Assembly (NCBI GenBank): GCA_943367595.1
Contig: CALRJS020000005.1
Location: 45,916-109,915 of the forward strand
Reading direction: 5' to 3'
Length of the DNA: 64,000 bases
Origin: MW101C3 sp943367595
GTDB taxonomy: Bacteria; Cyanobacteriota; Cyanobacteriia; PCC-6307; Cyanobiaceae
Program-made: the position numbers and the translations under genes
Notes under the pieces: generated by a model
Seen by the model: the letters and a program-made list of their open reading frames with translations, nothing else
Told to the model about the DNA's origin: nothing
Database searches by the model: none
Part shown: positions 7,826-16,365 of the stretch, piece by piece
Position numbering within the stretch: position 1 is the stretch's first letter
How the letters are laid out: the number at the start of each line of letters is the position of its first letter

Positions 7826-8767
7826 ATGCCCGCCGCCCAGCCGCCCCCCATGCCCTGGACCGCTGACGCCATCCCCGACCAGAGCGGTCGGATCGCCTTG
7901 ATCACCGGAGCCAACAGCGGCCTGGGGCTGGAATCAGCCCGGGCGCTGGCGGCCCATGGGGCCACCGTGGTGCTGGCCTGCCGCAGCCGGCGCAAGGGCG
8001 AGGCGGCCCGCAGCGAGCTGCTCGCCAGCGTGCGGGGCGGCGGCGGCCTGGAGGTGCTGGAGCTGGATCTGGCCGATCTGCAGAGCATCCGGCGCGCCAG
8101 CCAGTGGCTGGCCGACCAGTACGGCCGGCTGGATCTGCTGCTCAACAACGCCGGTGTGATGGCGCCGCCGCGCACGCTCACCCGCGATGGCTTCGAGCTG
8201 CAGTTCGGCACCAACCACCTGGGCCACTTCGCGCTCACCCTGCTGCTGCTGCCGCTGATGCGGGGCCGCAGCGACGCGCGGGTGGTGACGGTCACCTCCG
8301 GCGCGCAGTATTTCGGCCGCATCGCCTTCGACGACCTGGCGGCGGAGCAGCGCTACGACCGCTGGGCGGCCTACAGCCAGAGCAAGCTGGCGAATGTGAT
8401 GTTCGCGCTCGAACTGCAGGAGCGGCTGGCCGCCGACGGCAGCGGCGTGGCCTCACTGGCCGCCCATCCCGGCCTGGCGCGCACCAACCTGCAGCCCGCC
8501 TCGGTGGCCGCCAACGGCTCGAAGCTGGAAGCGCTCAGCTACCGGCTGATGGATCCGCTGTTCCAGAGCGCCGCCATGGGCGCCCTGCCCCAGCTGCATG
8601 CCGCCACGGCCCCGAGCGCCAGGGGCGGTGAGCATTACGGACCGAATCAATGGGGCGGCATGCGCGGCTGGCCCACCCAGGTGCGGATCGCGCCGGCGGC
8701 CCTTGATGCTGCCCAGCGGCGGCAGCTGTGGGAGGTGAGCGAAGCGCTCACGGGAATCGGCCGATGA
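7826..8767 (+). CDS. short-chain dehydrogenase/reductase
   Basis: This 313-residue SDR of the retinol-dehydrogenase/protochlorophyllide-reductase-like branch should reduce or oxidise a carbonyl with NADP(H). Visible are the cofactor motif TGANSGLGLESA (about 27-38), ACRSRRKG (an Arg pair favouring NADP), LLNNAGVMAPP, and the catalytic Ser and YSQSK motif (in TVTSGAQYFG and WAAYSQSKLAN). Its length and the Gly/Trp-rich tail suit oxidoreductases annotated in cyanobacteria near carotenoid or chlorophyll metabolism, but no substrate is assigned. It begins directly after the methyltransferase stop and overlaps the next gene by four bases. Confidence 0.88.
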   Translation: MPAAQPPPMPWTADAIPDQSGRIALITGANSGLGLESARALAAHGATVVLACRSRRKGEAARSELLASVRGGGGLEVLELDLADLQSIRRASQWLADQYGRLDLLLNNAGVMAPPRTLTRDGFELQFGTNHLGHFALTLLLLPLMRGRSDARVVTVTSGAQYFGRIAFDDLAAEQRYDRWAAYSQSKLANVMFALELQERLAADGSGVASLAAHPGLARTNLQPASVAANGSKLEALSYRLMDPLFQSAAMGALPQLHAATAPSARGGEHYGPNQWGGMRGWPTQVRIAPAALDAAQRRQLWEVSEALTGIGR

Positions 8768-10065
8768 GGCAGCGCCTGCCGCTTGCAGGGAAAGCTGGCC
8801 CGCGGCGCTGGGGGCGGCTCGGCGCCGCGGTGGCGGTGCTGCTGGCGCTGAGCGGCTGTCAGGGAAGCATGGCGAACCTGCTGGGCCGTGAGCCGCTCTA
8901 CGTCTACGTGGAGAAAACCGCGGGCTCCATCGGCAACCCCGCCCAGAACGAAGGCACCAGCAGCCAGTCGCAATTGCTGATCGACGGCTTCCGCAAGCTC
9001 AACCCCAACGTCGACATCCACGTCAACCACTTTGCGGCCGATCGGATCGTGGAGGCCATGGCCTTTCGCCAGTCGCGCGGCCTGGGGCCCGATCTGGTGG
9101 TGAGCCCGGTGGTCACGGCGCTGCGGCTGCACGAGAGGGGGCTCACCGAAGCAGTGGCGTTGAACCCCGTGCAGTTCAATCGCCTGGCGCCCCGCTTCCG
9201 CAACGACTTCCTGATCGGCACCCGCTACCTGGCCATCCCGCTGCTGGCCAAGCCGCAGGTGGCCTGCTTCGATCGCCGCCGCGTCAGCGATCCACCCACC
9301 ACGCTCACAGAGCTGCTGGAACTCAGCGCCAAGGGGCTGCAGGTGGGCCTGCCGCTGCAGCTCGCCGACCTGCTGTGGACCGCCAGCAGCTTCGACGCCG
9401 ACGACACCCTGTTGCAGCTGGTGGAGCACCCGCCGAGCAAGAAGACGTCCACCCCTGTGCTGGTGTCTGCAGACGACCGCAGGCAACTGGAGGAATGGCT
9501 GACCTGGCTGGCCGCCACCAACCTGCAGAGCAATGTGTCCTTCTCGGAAGACGACGCCGATCTGGTGGGCCAGCTGGAGCGAGGCGACCGGGACTGGATC
9601 AGCTGCAACGGCAACTGGCTGGAGCCGCTCAGCCGCAAGCTGGGCCAGAACCTGGGCATGTCGGTGCTGCCGGGGGCGGAGGGCCGTCCGGCGAAACCGA
9701 TCACCGCCCTGCGGGTGTGGAGTTTCGGGCGCCATTCCACGGGCCGTCAACGGAAATTGGCAGAGGCCTTTGTGTTATTCAGCCTCAACCAGGTGAACCA
9801 GAGGGAGATGATGCTCTCCGCACCCGGCACGCTGCCGGTGAATCCCGATGTGCTGGTTCCCACCAAGAGTTCCCATCGCCTGGCGGCCCTGGCCACGAGC
9901 CTGGAGAACTCCCACATGCTGAACTTCAGCAACCCGGAGCAGACCGTGGCGGCCGCCCGGGCGATTGATTTCGTGCTGCAACGCACGGTGCAGGGAGAGC
10001 TCACGCCGGCCGAGGCCACCGCCATGCTGCTCTCCCATCGCCCTGCTGCGGCGCTGGCACCGTGA
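8764..10065 (+). CDS. extracellular solute-binding lipoprotein
   Basis: A 433-residue lipoprotein: a basic N terminus, a hydrophobic segment and the lipobox LSGC with the acylated Cys near residue 33. The mature protein has the type 1 solute-binding architecture. It includes a FRKLNPNVDIHV segment and a late extended-helix region reading AFVLFSLNQVNQREMM, as in sugar-binding ABC components. No permease or ATPase gene is nearby. Its partner is instead the next gene, an MscS channel, after an 11-base gap. A role as a periplasmic sensor or orphan binding protein is possible. The ATG at 8764 overlaps the SDR stop (ATGA). Confidence 0.8.
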   Translation: MRQRLPLAGKAGPRRWGRLGAAVAVLLALSGCQGSMANLLGREPLYVYVEKTAGSIGNPAQNEGTSSQSQLLIDGFRKLNPNVDIHVNHFAADRIVEAMAFRQSRGLGPDLVVSPVVTALRLHERGLTEAVALNPVQFNRLAPRFRNDFLIGTRYLAIPLLAKPQVACFDRRRVSDPPTTLTELLELSAKGLQVGLPLQLADLLWTASSFDADDTLLQLVEHPPSKKTSTPVLVSADDRRQLEEWLTWLAATNLQSNVSFSEDDADLVGQLERGDRDWISCNGNWLEPLSRKLGQNLGMSVLPGAEGRPAKPITALRVWSFGRHSTGRQRKLAEAFVLFSLNQVNQREMMLSAPGTLPVNPDVLVPTKSSHRLAALATSLENSHMLNFSNPEQTVAAARAIDFVLQRTVQGELTPAEATAMLLSHRPAAALAP

Positions 10066-10075
10066 AGGGCGGCCG

Positions 10076-11296
10076 ATGAACAGCCTGTTGTTTGAATTCA
10101 CCGGCTGGGTGGGCTACCTGAGCCGGCCGGTGGTGCTGGTGCAATGCCTGAGCGCTGGTGCGCTGCTGGCGTTCTTTCAGCTGGTGGTACGGCCACGGCT
10201 GCGTCAGGGGGGCCGCCGGCTGGCGCTGGTGGGAACCGTGGGGTTGCTGGTGGCGCTGCGGCTCAATGCGGCGCTGCTGGAGTGGCTGGGGCAGCCGGCC
10301 GGCCTGGCGCTCTACTTCATGCGCATCTATGCGATCTGGCTGTTCCTGGCCTTCCTGCAGGCAGCCCTGCTGCTGCGCTTCCCCGTGCGCGGAGTGGATC
10401 GCCTGTTCAATCAGCTGATCCGGCCGCTGTTCGTGCTGTTTGTGGCGGGATCGCTGGTGAACCAGCTCGATTCGCTCGAGGATGTGGCCGACATCCCCTT
10501 GCTGCCGGTGTTCGGTGACACGCTCACCACCGGCAATCTGTTTCTGCTGCTGACGATTCCCTATTTCCTGGTGGCGGTGTCGGCCTATCCGGTGAGCTGG
10601 CTGGCGCGCTTACTGCAGGGACTGCTGCACTTCAGCGACGGCACCCGCGAAGCCACCACGCTGGTGTTGCGTTATCTGCTCATCGGTGTCGGCGTGTTGT
10701 GGCTGATGCACCGCGTGGGCCTCAACACCAATGCGATCGCCGCCATCGCCGGCGGGCTGTCGGTGGGCATCGGCTTCGGCATCAAGGAGGTGTTCTCCAA
10801 CTTCATCAGCGGCCTGTGGTTGCTGTTCGAAGGATCGGTGCGGCCCGGCGAGATCCTGTTCATCGATGGCGATCCCTGTGAGGTGCGCAGCCTGGGCCTG
10901 CGGGCCGCCGTGCTCTGGCGCGACCGCGACAATGCCGAGCTGGTGATCCCCAACCAGGACTTCTTCACCACCACCACCGTCACCTATACGGGCACCGACC
11001 GCCTGCGCCGCAGTCAGGTGGATGTGTCAGCCGCCTACCGCCACGACCCCGCCCAGGTGATCCCCATGCTGGAGGACGTGGCCCGCCAATCGCCTCGCGT
11101 GCTCAGCCAGCCACCGCCCAAAGCGCTGCTGCTCAGCTACGGCGATTCCGGCATCAACTACGGCCTGCGCTACTGGATCGAAGATCCGATGAACAACGGC
11201 AGCATCAAAAGCGAAGTGAGCGTGGCCGTGTGGGAGCGCTTCGCCAAGGAAGGCATCGAAATGCCCTACCCGCAGCAGGTGGTGCATCAGGCGTGA
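10076..11296 (+). CDS. MscS-type mechanosensitive channel
   Basis: This 406-residue inner-membrane channel has five or so N-terminal hydrophobic segments. The MscS pore helix and beta domain follow: the Gly/Ala-rich AAIAGGLSVGIGFGIKEV, then FSNFISGLWLLFEGSVRPG and VIPNQDFFTTTTVTY. MscS channels release solutes on hypo-osmotic shock. The extra helices make it larger than E. coli MscS and closer to the YnaI/YbdG-like size class. It is the last gene of the run from 6740 and follows the solute-binding lipoprotein by 11 bases. That pairing could couple solute sensing to channel activity; this is speculation. Confidence 0.9.
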   Translation: MNSLLFEFTGWVGYLSRPVVLVQCLSAGALLAFFQLVVRPRLRQGGRRLALVGTVGLLVALRLNAALLEWLGQPAGLALYFMRIYAIWLFLAFLQAALLLRFPVRGVDRLFNQLIRPLFVLFVAGSLVNQLDSLEDVADIPLLPVFGDTLTTGNLFLLLTIPYFLVAVSAYPVSWLARLLQGLLHFSDGTREATTLVLRYLLIGVGVLWLMHRVGLNTNAIAAIAGGLSVGIGFGIKEVFSNFISGLWLLFEGSVRPGEILFIDGDPCEVRSLGLRAAVLWRDRDNAELVIPNQDFFTTTTVTYTGTDRLRRSQVDVSAAYRHDPAQVIPMLEDVARQSPRVLSQPPPKALLLSYGDSGINYGLRYWIEDPMNNGSIKSEVSVAVWERFAKEGIEMPYPQQVVHQA

Positions 11297-11441
11297 AGCA
11301 GGGGTGGCTGGGCGCTGAAGCCTGGCCCACGCCACCGCCCATCGCTTGGCAAGTCTGCAAGCGAAAACTGGCTCCAGGCAAGTGCATCCTGCAGCATGGG
11401 GATGGCGATCCTTCCGAAGAAACGCGATGAGAAGGCTTCAC

Positions 11442-11747
11442 ATGGCGCTCTCAACTGACAACATCGAATCCTCCATTGAGGACTATTCCAAACGCTTGGG
11501 TGTTCCGCCATGCGCAATCGTTCAAGGGGACTATGCGCTGTGGCGAACAGAGTCGCTGAATCTTTCTGTGCGGCATGATCCCGCCTTTCCGCCAGGATCG
11601 CTGCGCCATCTGGGCTGGGAAGACCCAACCGCCACCGCCTTCACAACGGATACGGATGTCAACGGAATTGTGTGGGAGCGATTCGCCGCCCACCATCAGG
11701 CCGAGGAGATTCAGGCGCTATGGCCGGAGGTGAGCCACGAGGCTTGA
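11442..11747 (+). CDS. VOC/glyoxalase-fold protein
   Basis: This short protein of 101 residues begins MALSTDNIESSIEDYSKRLG, a typical first strand-helix of a vicinal oxygen chelate module. DYALWRTESLNLSVRH and LRHLGWEDP follow, where cadmium-inducible and ArsI-like relatives have metal ligands. It ends DVNGIVWERFAAHHQAEEI. It would need to dimerise to form an active site. I choose the ATG at 11442, which has a gaagg ribosome-binding stretch just before it, over ATG 11427. No operon partner is visible and the substrate is unknown. Confidence 0.6.
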   Translation: MALSTDNIESSIEDYSKRLGVPPCAIVQGDYALWRTESLNLSVRHDPAFPPGSLRHLGWEDPTATAFTTDTDVNGIVWERFAAHHQAEEIQALWPEVSHEA

Positions 11748-12288
11748 ACAGATGCCGTTGCCCGTGCCACGCACGGTCGCCTAACGCTGCGCAGCTCCAA
11801 GGGTTCGGCTGAGCGGGGTCAGCCAGCGGCTCGATTCGCCACGGAGAACCGCAGGAAACGGGACACGGAACCACGGGCAATCAAGCTTCCGCCATCGCGG
11901 CTCCATCAAGGAGATGCGGAAGCAAGGGATACCCGGAGGCGGCTGGCGCGGAACGACCAGCTGGCGACTTCGCCCACAGATCCCACAGCTGCAAGGGCGC
12001 AGGCTCAGGCAGGACAGCAGCCAAGAGAGCAACCAACAGTGCCAAGCCCAGCAAAGGAGAGGTATTTCGCTCATTCTTGCCAAGATCAGGATTGTTTCAC
12101 CCCAACACCAATCGATTCCTGCACAAGCCAGAAGGATGAAACCGCAGCGCAGGAAGGCGCTCGGCAACGCCTCTCAAGAGAAGAACCCTGGCATCAGGCG
12201 GGAAGGTGCATGGCTGGCAACCGTGCACCGATCGAATCAAGCTTGAAGATCAATCTGGCTAAACTCTGCCGGCACATCCCTGGAGCCG
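11748..12288. other. stretch without a confident gene
   Basis: About 540 bases with no gene I can support. Several overlapping open frames exist on both strands. One minus-strand frame of about 65 codons (near 11920-12125) reads as a hydrophobic helix plus a Trp-containing tail and may be a decayed small membrane protein, but it lacks a convincing start codon. The final 50 bases before 12289 should contain the promoter of the next small gene; taaact near 12260 is a possible -10. Confidence 0.4.
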
Positions 12289-12534
12289 GTGGTGAACGCA
12301 GACAAACCCACTCCCCAGCCACTCTCGGAAATGGCGGTCCGCTTCGTTGGCGGAGCAGCCATGGGCGCCCTGATTGTCTCTGTCCCGTTCTCAGCGGGCT
12401 ATGCGTCCCAGCCGAGCACCGTTCAGCTGGCCGTTGCCGCCTTCGTTGTGCTCGCAGCAGGGGTGATGAGCAGCCTTTGGGGAGAACGATTTCTGGAGGC
12501 GATCTCGAAAGCGCTTGACTCCTCGTCTGTGTGA
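12289..12534 (+). CDS. small two-helix membrane protein
   Basis: An 81-residue protein of unknown function with two hydrophobic segments (about 16-36 and 46-66) joined by a short Ser/Gln loop, and a charged C terminus. Two consecutive GTG codons (12289 and 12292) are possible starts. Length and topology fit a small integral inner-membrane protein. No homologue is recognised, and the gene is isolated: downstream lies the convergent end of the Nit1 minus-strand operon. Confidence 0.55.
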   Translation: MVNADKPTPQPLSEMAVRFVGGAAMGALIVSVPFSAGYASQPSTVQLAVAAFVVLAAGVMSSLWGERFLEAISKALDSSSV

Positions 12535-12684
12535 ACGGGGCCAATGGCGAGACCGCTCTCAGCCACCACAGCAATCACCATCCTCACGCCTGACAGAGAG
12601 AAGTTCATCTGGGAAAAGTGCACCCAGCACGCCTTAGGATTCAGACCCATCCGGATGGTTTGATCGGATGTCTAGGTTGCCTCC

Positions 12685-13197
12685 TCACCAATACTTCGGA
12701 TACCTGCCAGTTCTCACGGCGTTGTTATAAAACAGCGCCACGGCCGTCACGATCACGGCACCAAGGGCGGTGGGGAAAAGCAGGAAGCCCCAGCCGGGCT
12801 GCAGCAGGAACACGATCACGGGGTTGGAGCCGGCCGGGGGGTGCACGGTGCCGGTGGCCATCATCAGGGCGATCGCGGTGGCGAGGGCGGCGGCCATGGC
12901 CCACCACTGGGGGCCGAACAGGCTGAGAAACAGCAGGCCCACGGCGGTGCTGAGCGTGTGGCCCAGCACGATGTTGCGGGGCTGGGAGAAGGGAACGTCG
13001 GGGTAGCCGAAGGCCAGCACGCAGGTGGCGCCGAAGGAGCCGAGCACGAAGGGGGCACTGAGGCCCAGCTGCAGCAGGGCAACAGCGGCGATCGCCAGGA
13101 AGCCGCCCAGCCAGGCCAGGGCAATGGCTCGGCGGGCGGGCCGGGGAGGAAGCGGCGCCTGGTCACCGCGAAACTTGGCGAAGAAGGAGGCGTTCAT
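12685..13197 (-). CDS. HPP family membrane protein, probable nitrite transporter
   Basis: This 170-residue protein has four or five membrane segments and the family-naming motif in TGTVHPPAGSNP. Cyanobacterial and chloroplast HPP proteins have been shown to move nitrite across membranes. Its ATG overlaps the stop of the upstream MSMEG_0570-type gene by four bases, which makes it the last cistron of the Nit1 minus-strand operon. That placement suggests import of an inorganic nitrogen anion in the same physiological state. The coupling is seen; the transport role is from family knowledge and the substrate is inferred. Confidence 0.85.
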   Translation of the reverse strand: MNASFFAKFRGDQAPLPPRPARRAIALAWLGGFLAIAAVALLQLGLSAPFVLGSFGATCVLAFGYPDVPFSQPRNIVLGHTLSTAVGLLFLSLFGPQWWAMAAALATAIALMMATGTVHPPAGSNPVIVFLLQPGWGFLLFPTALGAVIVTAVALFYNNAVRTGRYPKYW

Positions 13198-13469
13198 GCG
13201 GCGCTGATCGTGACGAACTGGTCGGCGGCGTAGGCGGTGGCGGTGTGGCGCAACTTGCTGCGCTCCTCATCGGTGCGCGTGCAGGCGAAGCCATAGCGGG
13301 CCCGCACCCGCTCGGACGCCTCAGCCAGCGCCCGCTCGGCGCGCTGCTGCAACTCCGCCACCGGCAGCCGCTCACCGGGCTGGAGGTGCTGCAGGATCAC
13401 CGTCGAAGGCGAATAGAGCGTGGTCTGGCGGCCGTCGGGCCATTCGAGCTGCAGCATTACTTCGGGCAT
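13194..13469 (-). CDS. MSMEG_0570 family nitrogen starvation protein
   Basis: A 91-residue protein beginning MPEVMLQLEWPDGRQTTLYS, with the family's conserved centre ALAEASERVRARYGFACTRT. It is one of the set of small proteins that always travel with the Nit1 nitrilase; the biochemical role is unknown. The ATG at 13469 matches the family N terminus, while the frame upstream is open but unlike the family. It sits 90 bases after the AIR-synthase-like gene and overlaps the HPP gene start. Confidence 0.88.
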   Translation of the reverse strand: MPEVMLQLEWPDGRQTTLYSPSTVILQHLQPGERLPVAELQQRAERALAEASERVRARYGFACTRTDEERSKLRHTATAYAADQFVTISAA

Positions 13470-13559
13470 AGCAGGACGGCGAGAGGTGAGTGTGAACGTG
13501 AACCTGAGAACGTGAACGCCGAAGCGGAACCAGGCCAGCGAGGCTGAGCGCTGCACCCC

Positions 13560-14558
13560 CTACCCCGACGGCACCGCGCCGAAGCCGGTGAGTGCCTCGG
13601 AGCCGCTCCACACGGTTTCCTCGCCCCCGCCGGCCCGCAGGCGCACGCCCGGCTCCGCCGTGAAGCGGCCGATCGGCTGGCAGATCAGGGCCGGCCCATG
13701 GCCCTCCGCCGCGACGGCCGCCCGCAGGGCCGGCTCCTGCCCGGGCGCCACCGCCAGCAGGAAGCCGAAGCTGGGGAAGCAGGCCAGCCAGTCTTCCAGC
13801 GCCACGCCCTCAGGCGGCGTGATCGCCTCAACCTCGAGCGTCAGGCCGCAGCCGGCGCTCTCGCAGAACATCACCGCCGTGCCCACCAGGCCGCCCATGC
13901 TGATGTCCTTGGCGGCATGCACCACCCCGTCTTCCGCCAGCTGCGCCGGCAGGGCCAGCTGGCGGCGCAGCAGCTCCGGTGCCGCCTGCGTGGCCGCGTC
14001 CCAGAAACGATCCGGAAGGCGCATGCGGCCGGCGCCATTCACCAGCAGAACGCAGTGGTCGCCGGGGCGGGCGAAACGGGCCGAGAGCACCGCGCCAGCG
14101 GCGCTGCCCAGCACCGCCACCGCCAGTGCGTCGTAGGGGCTGTTGAGGTTGGTGTGGCCGCCCACCACCGGCACCGCGAAGCGCGCCGCGGCCGCCTGCA
14201 GGCCCGCCAGCACCGGCTCGGCCCGCTCCGCGCCGCGGCACCAGAGGCTGTTCACCAGCGCCAGTGGCCGGCCGCCCATCGCGGCGATGTCGCTGAGGTT
14301 CACCAGCACGCCGCACCAACCGGCGAACCAGGGATCCTTGGCCAGCAGGCCCGGATCCATCCCCTCGCTGGCCAGCAGCAGACGGCCGCTGCAGGCCGGC
14401 AGCAGGGCGGCGTCATCGCCCAGCAGGGCGGCCGGGCCGAGCGCGGCGAAGGGCTGGTGGGGGAAATGGGCGGCGGGGCGCTGAATGGCGGTCTTGCCGT
14501 GCAGGCCGGCCAGGCCGCGCAGCCGCGCCGCCAGCGGCGCCAGGTCGATGCCGCTCAT
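13560..14558 (-). CDS. AIR synthase-related protein, sll0787 family
   Basis: The 332-residue protein belongs to the PurM/ThiL/SelD/HypE fold. It has an N-terminal ATP-binding half with ALLGDDAALLP and VNLSDIAAMGGRPLAL, a central VVGGHTNLNSPYDALAV, and the C-terminal half with HAAKDISMGGLVGT. These enzymes activate a carbonyl or carboxyl oxygen with ATP, giving an acyl or imidoyl phosphate. In the Nit1 cluster the substrate is unknown. It overlaps the acetyltransferase gene by four bases, so it lies in the same operon. Confidence 0.9.
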   Translation of the reverse strand: MSGIDLAPLAARLRGLAGLHGKTAIQRPAAHFPHQPFAALGPAALLGDDAALLPACSGRLLLASEGMDPGLLAKDPWFAGWCGVLVNLSDIAAMGGRPLALVNSLWCRGAERAEPVLAGLQAAAARFAVPVVGGHTNLNSPYDALAVAVLGSAAGAVLSARFARPGDHCVLLVNGAGRMRLPDRFWDAATQAAPELLRRQLALPAQLAEDGVVHAAKDISMGGLVGTAVMFCESAGCGLTLEVEAITPPEGVALEDWLACFPSFGFLLAVAPGQEPALRAAVAAEGHGPALICQPIGRFTAEPGVRLRAGGGEETVWSGSEALTGFGAVPSG

Positions 14559-15199
14559 GCCACCGGCCGGCGTTCCCGCGACGGGGTGTAGTAGCTGAGG
14601 TCGGCCTCCATCAGGTGATGGGGCAGCCCCTTGAGCTCCAGGGTGTCCACCGAGTGCCAGTGCAGGCGCTGGAAGAAGCGCACGTTCTGCTCCTGCACAG
14701 TCGCCAGGAAGCGGTCGCAGCCCCAGCCGTTCGCGGTGGTCACGGCCTTCCAGATCAGGCCCTTGCCGATCTGGTTGTGGCGGCGGAAGGCAGCGTCCAC
14801 GCCGAGCCGGCCGCCGTACCAGAGCCTTGGCTCCTGCTCAAGGATCCGCACCACCCCCACCACCGGCCCGCTGCCGTCCTGGCTGCCGCCCGCCCGGTTG
14901 GCTCCATGGGCGATCGCCGCGATCGGGGTGGCGTCCGTGTCGCGGGCGTCGCGGTCGGAGGCTTCGAACAGATGCTGCTCCTGGCAGAAGATGCGGCGAC
15001 GCAGATCCCAGTAGCCGGCCAGCAACGGCGTGCCGGGCCGCAGCAGATGGAAGGAGAAGCGCTCGGAGCAGGCCGAGGGGGAGAGGCGGAAATCCTCGGC
15101 GTCGATGCCCAGGCCCCAGCGCACCGACGGGGTGAAGGCGGCCGGCGCCGAGGTGGGGCTGCGGCCGATGTCGTGGCTGGAGGGATCAATGAAGAACAT
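14555..15199 (-). CDS. GNAT acetyltransferase, MSMEG_0567/sll0786 family
   Basis: A 214-residue GNAT-type acyltransferase. An N-terminal section, SFHLLRPGTPLLAGYWDLRR, leads into the CoA-binding core with VVGVVRILEQEP, LWYGGRLGVDAAFRRHNQIG (a Q/RxxGxG/A-like loop) and VQEQNVRFFQRLHWHSVDT. It is one of the invariant Nit1-cluster members. The ATG at 15199 is used; the upstream open frame overlaps the radical SAM gene. Its start overlaps the upstream stop by one base and its end overlaps the AIR-synthase-like start, consistent with tight co-translation. Confidence 0.9.
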   Translation of the reverse strand: MFFIDPSSHDIGRSPTSAPAAFTPSVRWGLGIDAEDFRLSPSACSERFSFHLLRPGTPLLAGYWDLRRRIFCQEQHLFEASDRDARDTDATPIAAIAHGANRAGGSQDGSGPVVGVVRILEQEPRLWYGGRLGVDAAFRRHNQIGKGLIWKAVTTANGWGCDRFLATVQEQNVRFFQRLHWHSVDTLELKGLPHHLMEADLSYYTPSRERRPVA

Positions 15200-16365
15200 C
15201 AGGGAGTGGAGGGGCCGCAGCCCGCCGGTGGTGGGGCCGATGGGGCTTCGCTGGTGGTGGCCGCCTGCTCGAACAGCGACAGGGCCGAGCAGGCGCCGCA
15301 CTTGGCGCAGCCCGCCGACATCGCGGCAGCGCGCAGATCCGATGCCGCCAGCTGCTCGGCGACGGCCGTGTAGATCTCCACCATGAAGGCGGCGCTGGGC
15401 GCGGGATGGTGCTCCAGCGGCGTGCCGCTGATCGGCACGAACGGCACCACGAACGGATACACACCGGCGGCGATCAGCCGCTCGCTGCAGGCCACGATCG
15501 CGGCGGCGCTGTCGCCCAGCCCTGCCAGCAGATAGGTGGACACCTCGCCGCGGCCGAACACCGCCACCGCCTGCTCGAACGCCTCGAAATAGCGCTCCAG
15601 GCTCAGCTCCGCCTTGCCCGGCAGGATGCGGCGCCGCACCTCGGGTTCCACCACCTCCAGGTGCATGCCGAGGCTGTCGACGCCGGCGTCCTTCATCCGC
15701 TGGAACCAGATCGGATCCTCCGGCGGCTCGCACTGGGCCTGGATCGGCAGGTTCACCCGCGCCTTCACCGCCGCCGCCGTCTCGGCCAGCAGGCGGGCGC
15801 CGCGGTCGTCGCTGTTGGGGGTGCCGGTGGTCATCACCAGCTGGCGCACCCCATCGAGCCGCACCGCCGCCTCGGCCACCTCCGCCACCTGGGCCGGGGT
15901 CTTGCGCACCAGGGTGCGGCCATCCTCAAGCGATTGCTCGATGGCGCAGAACTGGCACGACTGGCTGCGGTCGCGGAAGCGGATGCAGGTCTGCAGCAGC
16001 GTGGTGGCGAGCACATCGCGGCTGTGCAGCAGCGCGATCGAGCGGTACGGCGTGCCGTCAGCGGTGTGCAGGCCGTAGAAGCGCGGCTCCGGCGGAGCCT
16101 CCACCACCGCCAGCGGCGGGGCGGACTCCCGCTGCAGCTCCAGCCCGGCGCCACCGGCCGCCAGGCGGAAGGGGGAGCGCTGGGCGGCGCTGCTGTACAC
16201 GGGCACCATCACCGTGGTGCCATCGAAGGTGAGGGCGCGGTGGTCGGAGGGGCCGGCTCCGCCGCGGCGGCCCTTGTTGCCGGGCACGCCGGGCTCCACC
16301 AGGCCCTGCACCTGCAGGTCGGTGACGAGCCGCGCCAGCGCGGCGGCATCCCTGGACTCAGCCAT
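15199..16365 (-). CDS. radical SAM protein, MSMEG_0568 family
   Basis: A 388-residue radical SAM enzyme. The cluster-binding cysteines are C127, C137 and C140, a C-x9-C-x2-C spacing instead of the usual C-x3-C-x2-C. FCAIEQS follows directly. A TTGTPNSDDRG segment (GGE-like region) and later SLGMHLEVVEPEVRRRILPG are typical of the fold. A second cysteine group, GCAKCGACSAL, lies near the C terminus and could hold an auxiliary cluster, as in biotin- or lipoyl-synthase-like enzymes. The last 20 residues are Pro/Ala-rich. The gene overlaps the nitrilase by eight bases. The reaction is unknown. Confidence 0.9.
   Translation of the reverse strand: MAESRDAAALARLVTDLQVQGLVEPGVPGNKGRRGGAGPSDHRALTFDGTTVMVPVYSSAAQRSPFRLAAGGAGLELQRESAPPLAVVEAPPEPRFYGLHTADGTPYRSIALLHSRDVLATTLLQTCIRFRDRSQSCQFCAIEQSLEDGRTLVRKTPAQVAEVAEAAVRLDGVRQLVMTTGTPNSDDRGARLLAETAAAVKARVNLPIQAQCEPPEDPIWFQRMKDAGVDSLGMHLEVVEPEVRRRILPGKAELSLERYFEAFEQAVAVFGRGEVSTYLLAGLGDSAAAIVACSERLIAAGVYPFVVPFVPISGTPLEHHPAPSAAFMVEIYTAVAEQLAASDLRAAAMSAGCAKCGACSALSLFEQAATTSEAPSAPPPAGCGPSTP

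Noticed and set aside
11781..12246. Open frames of about 110-130 codons on both strands
   Set aside because: They are Trp/Cys/Arg-rich with erratic composition and no plausible ribosome site. A hydrophobic minus-strand frame inside lacks a start codon.
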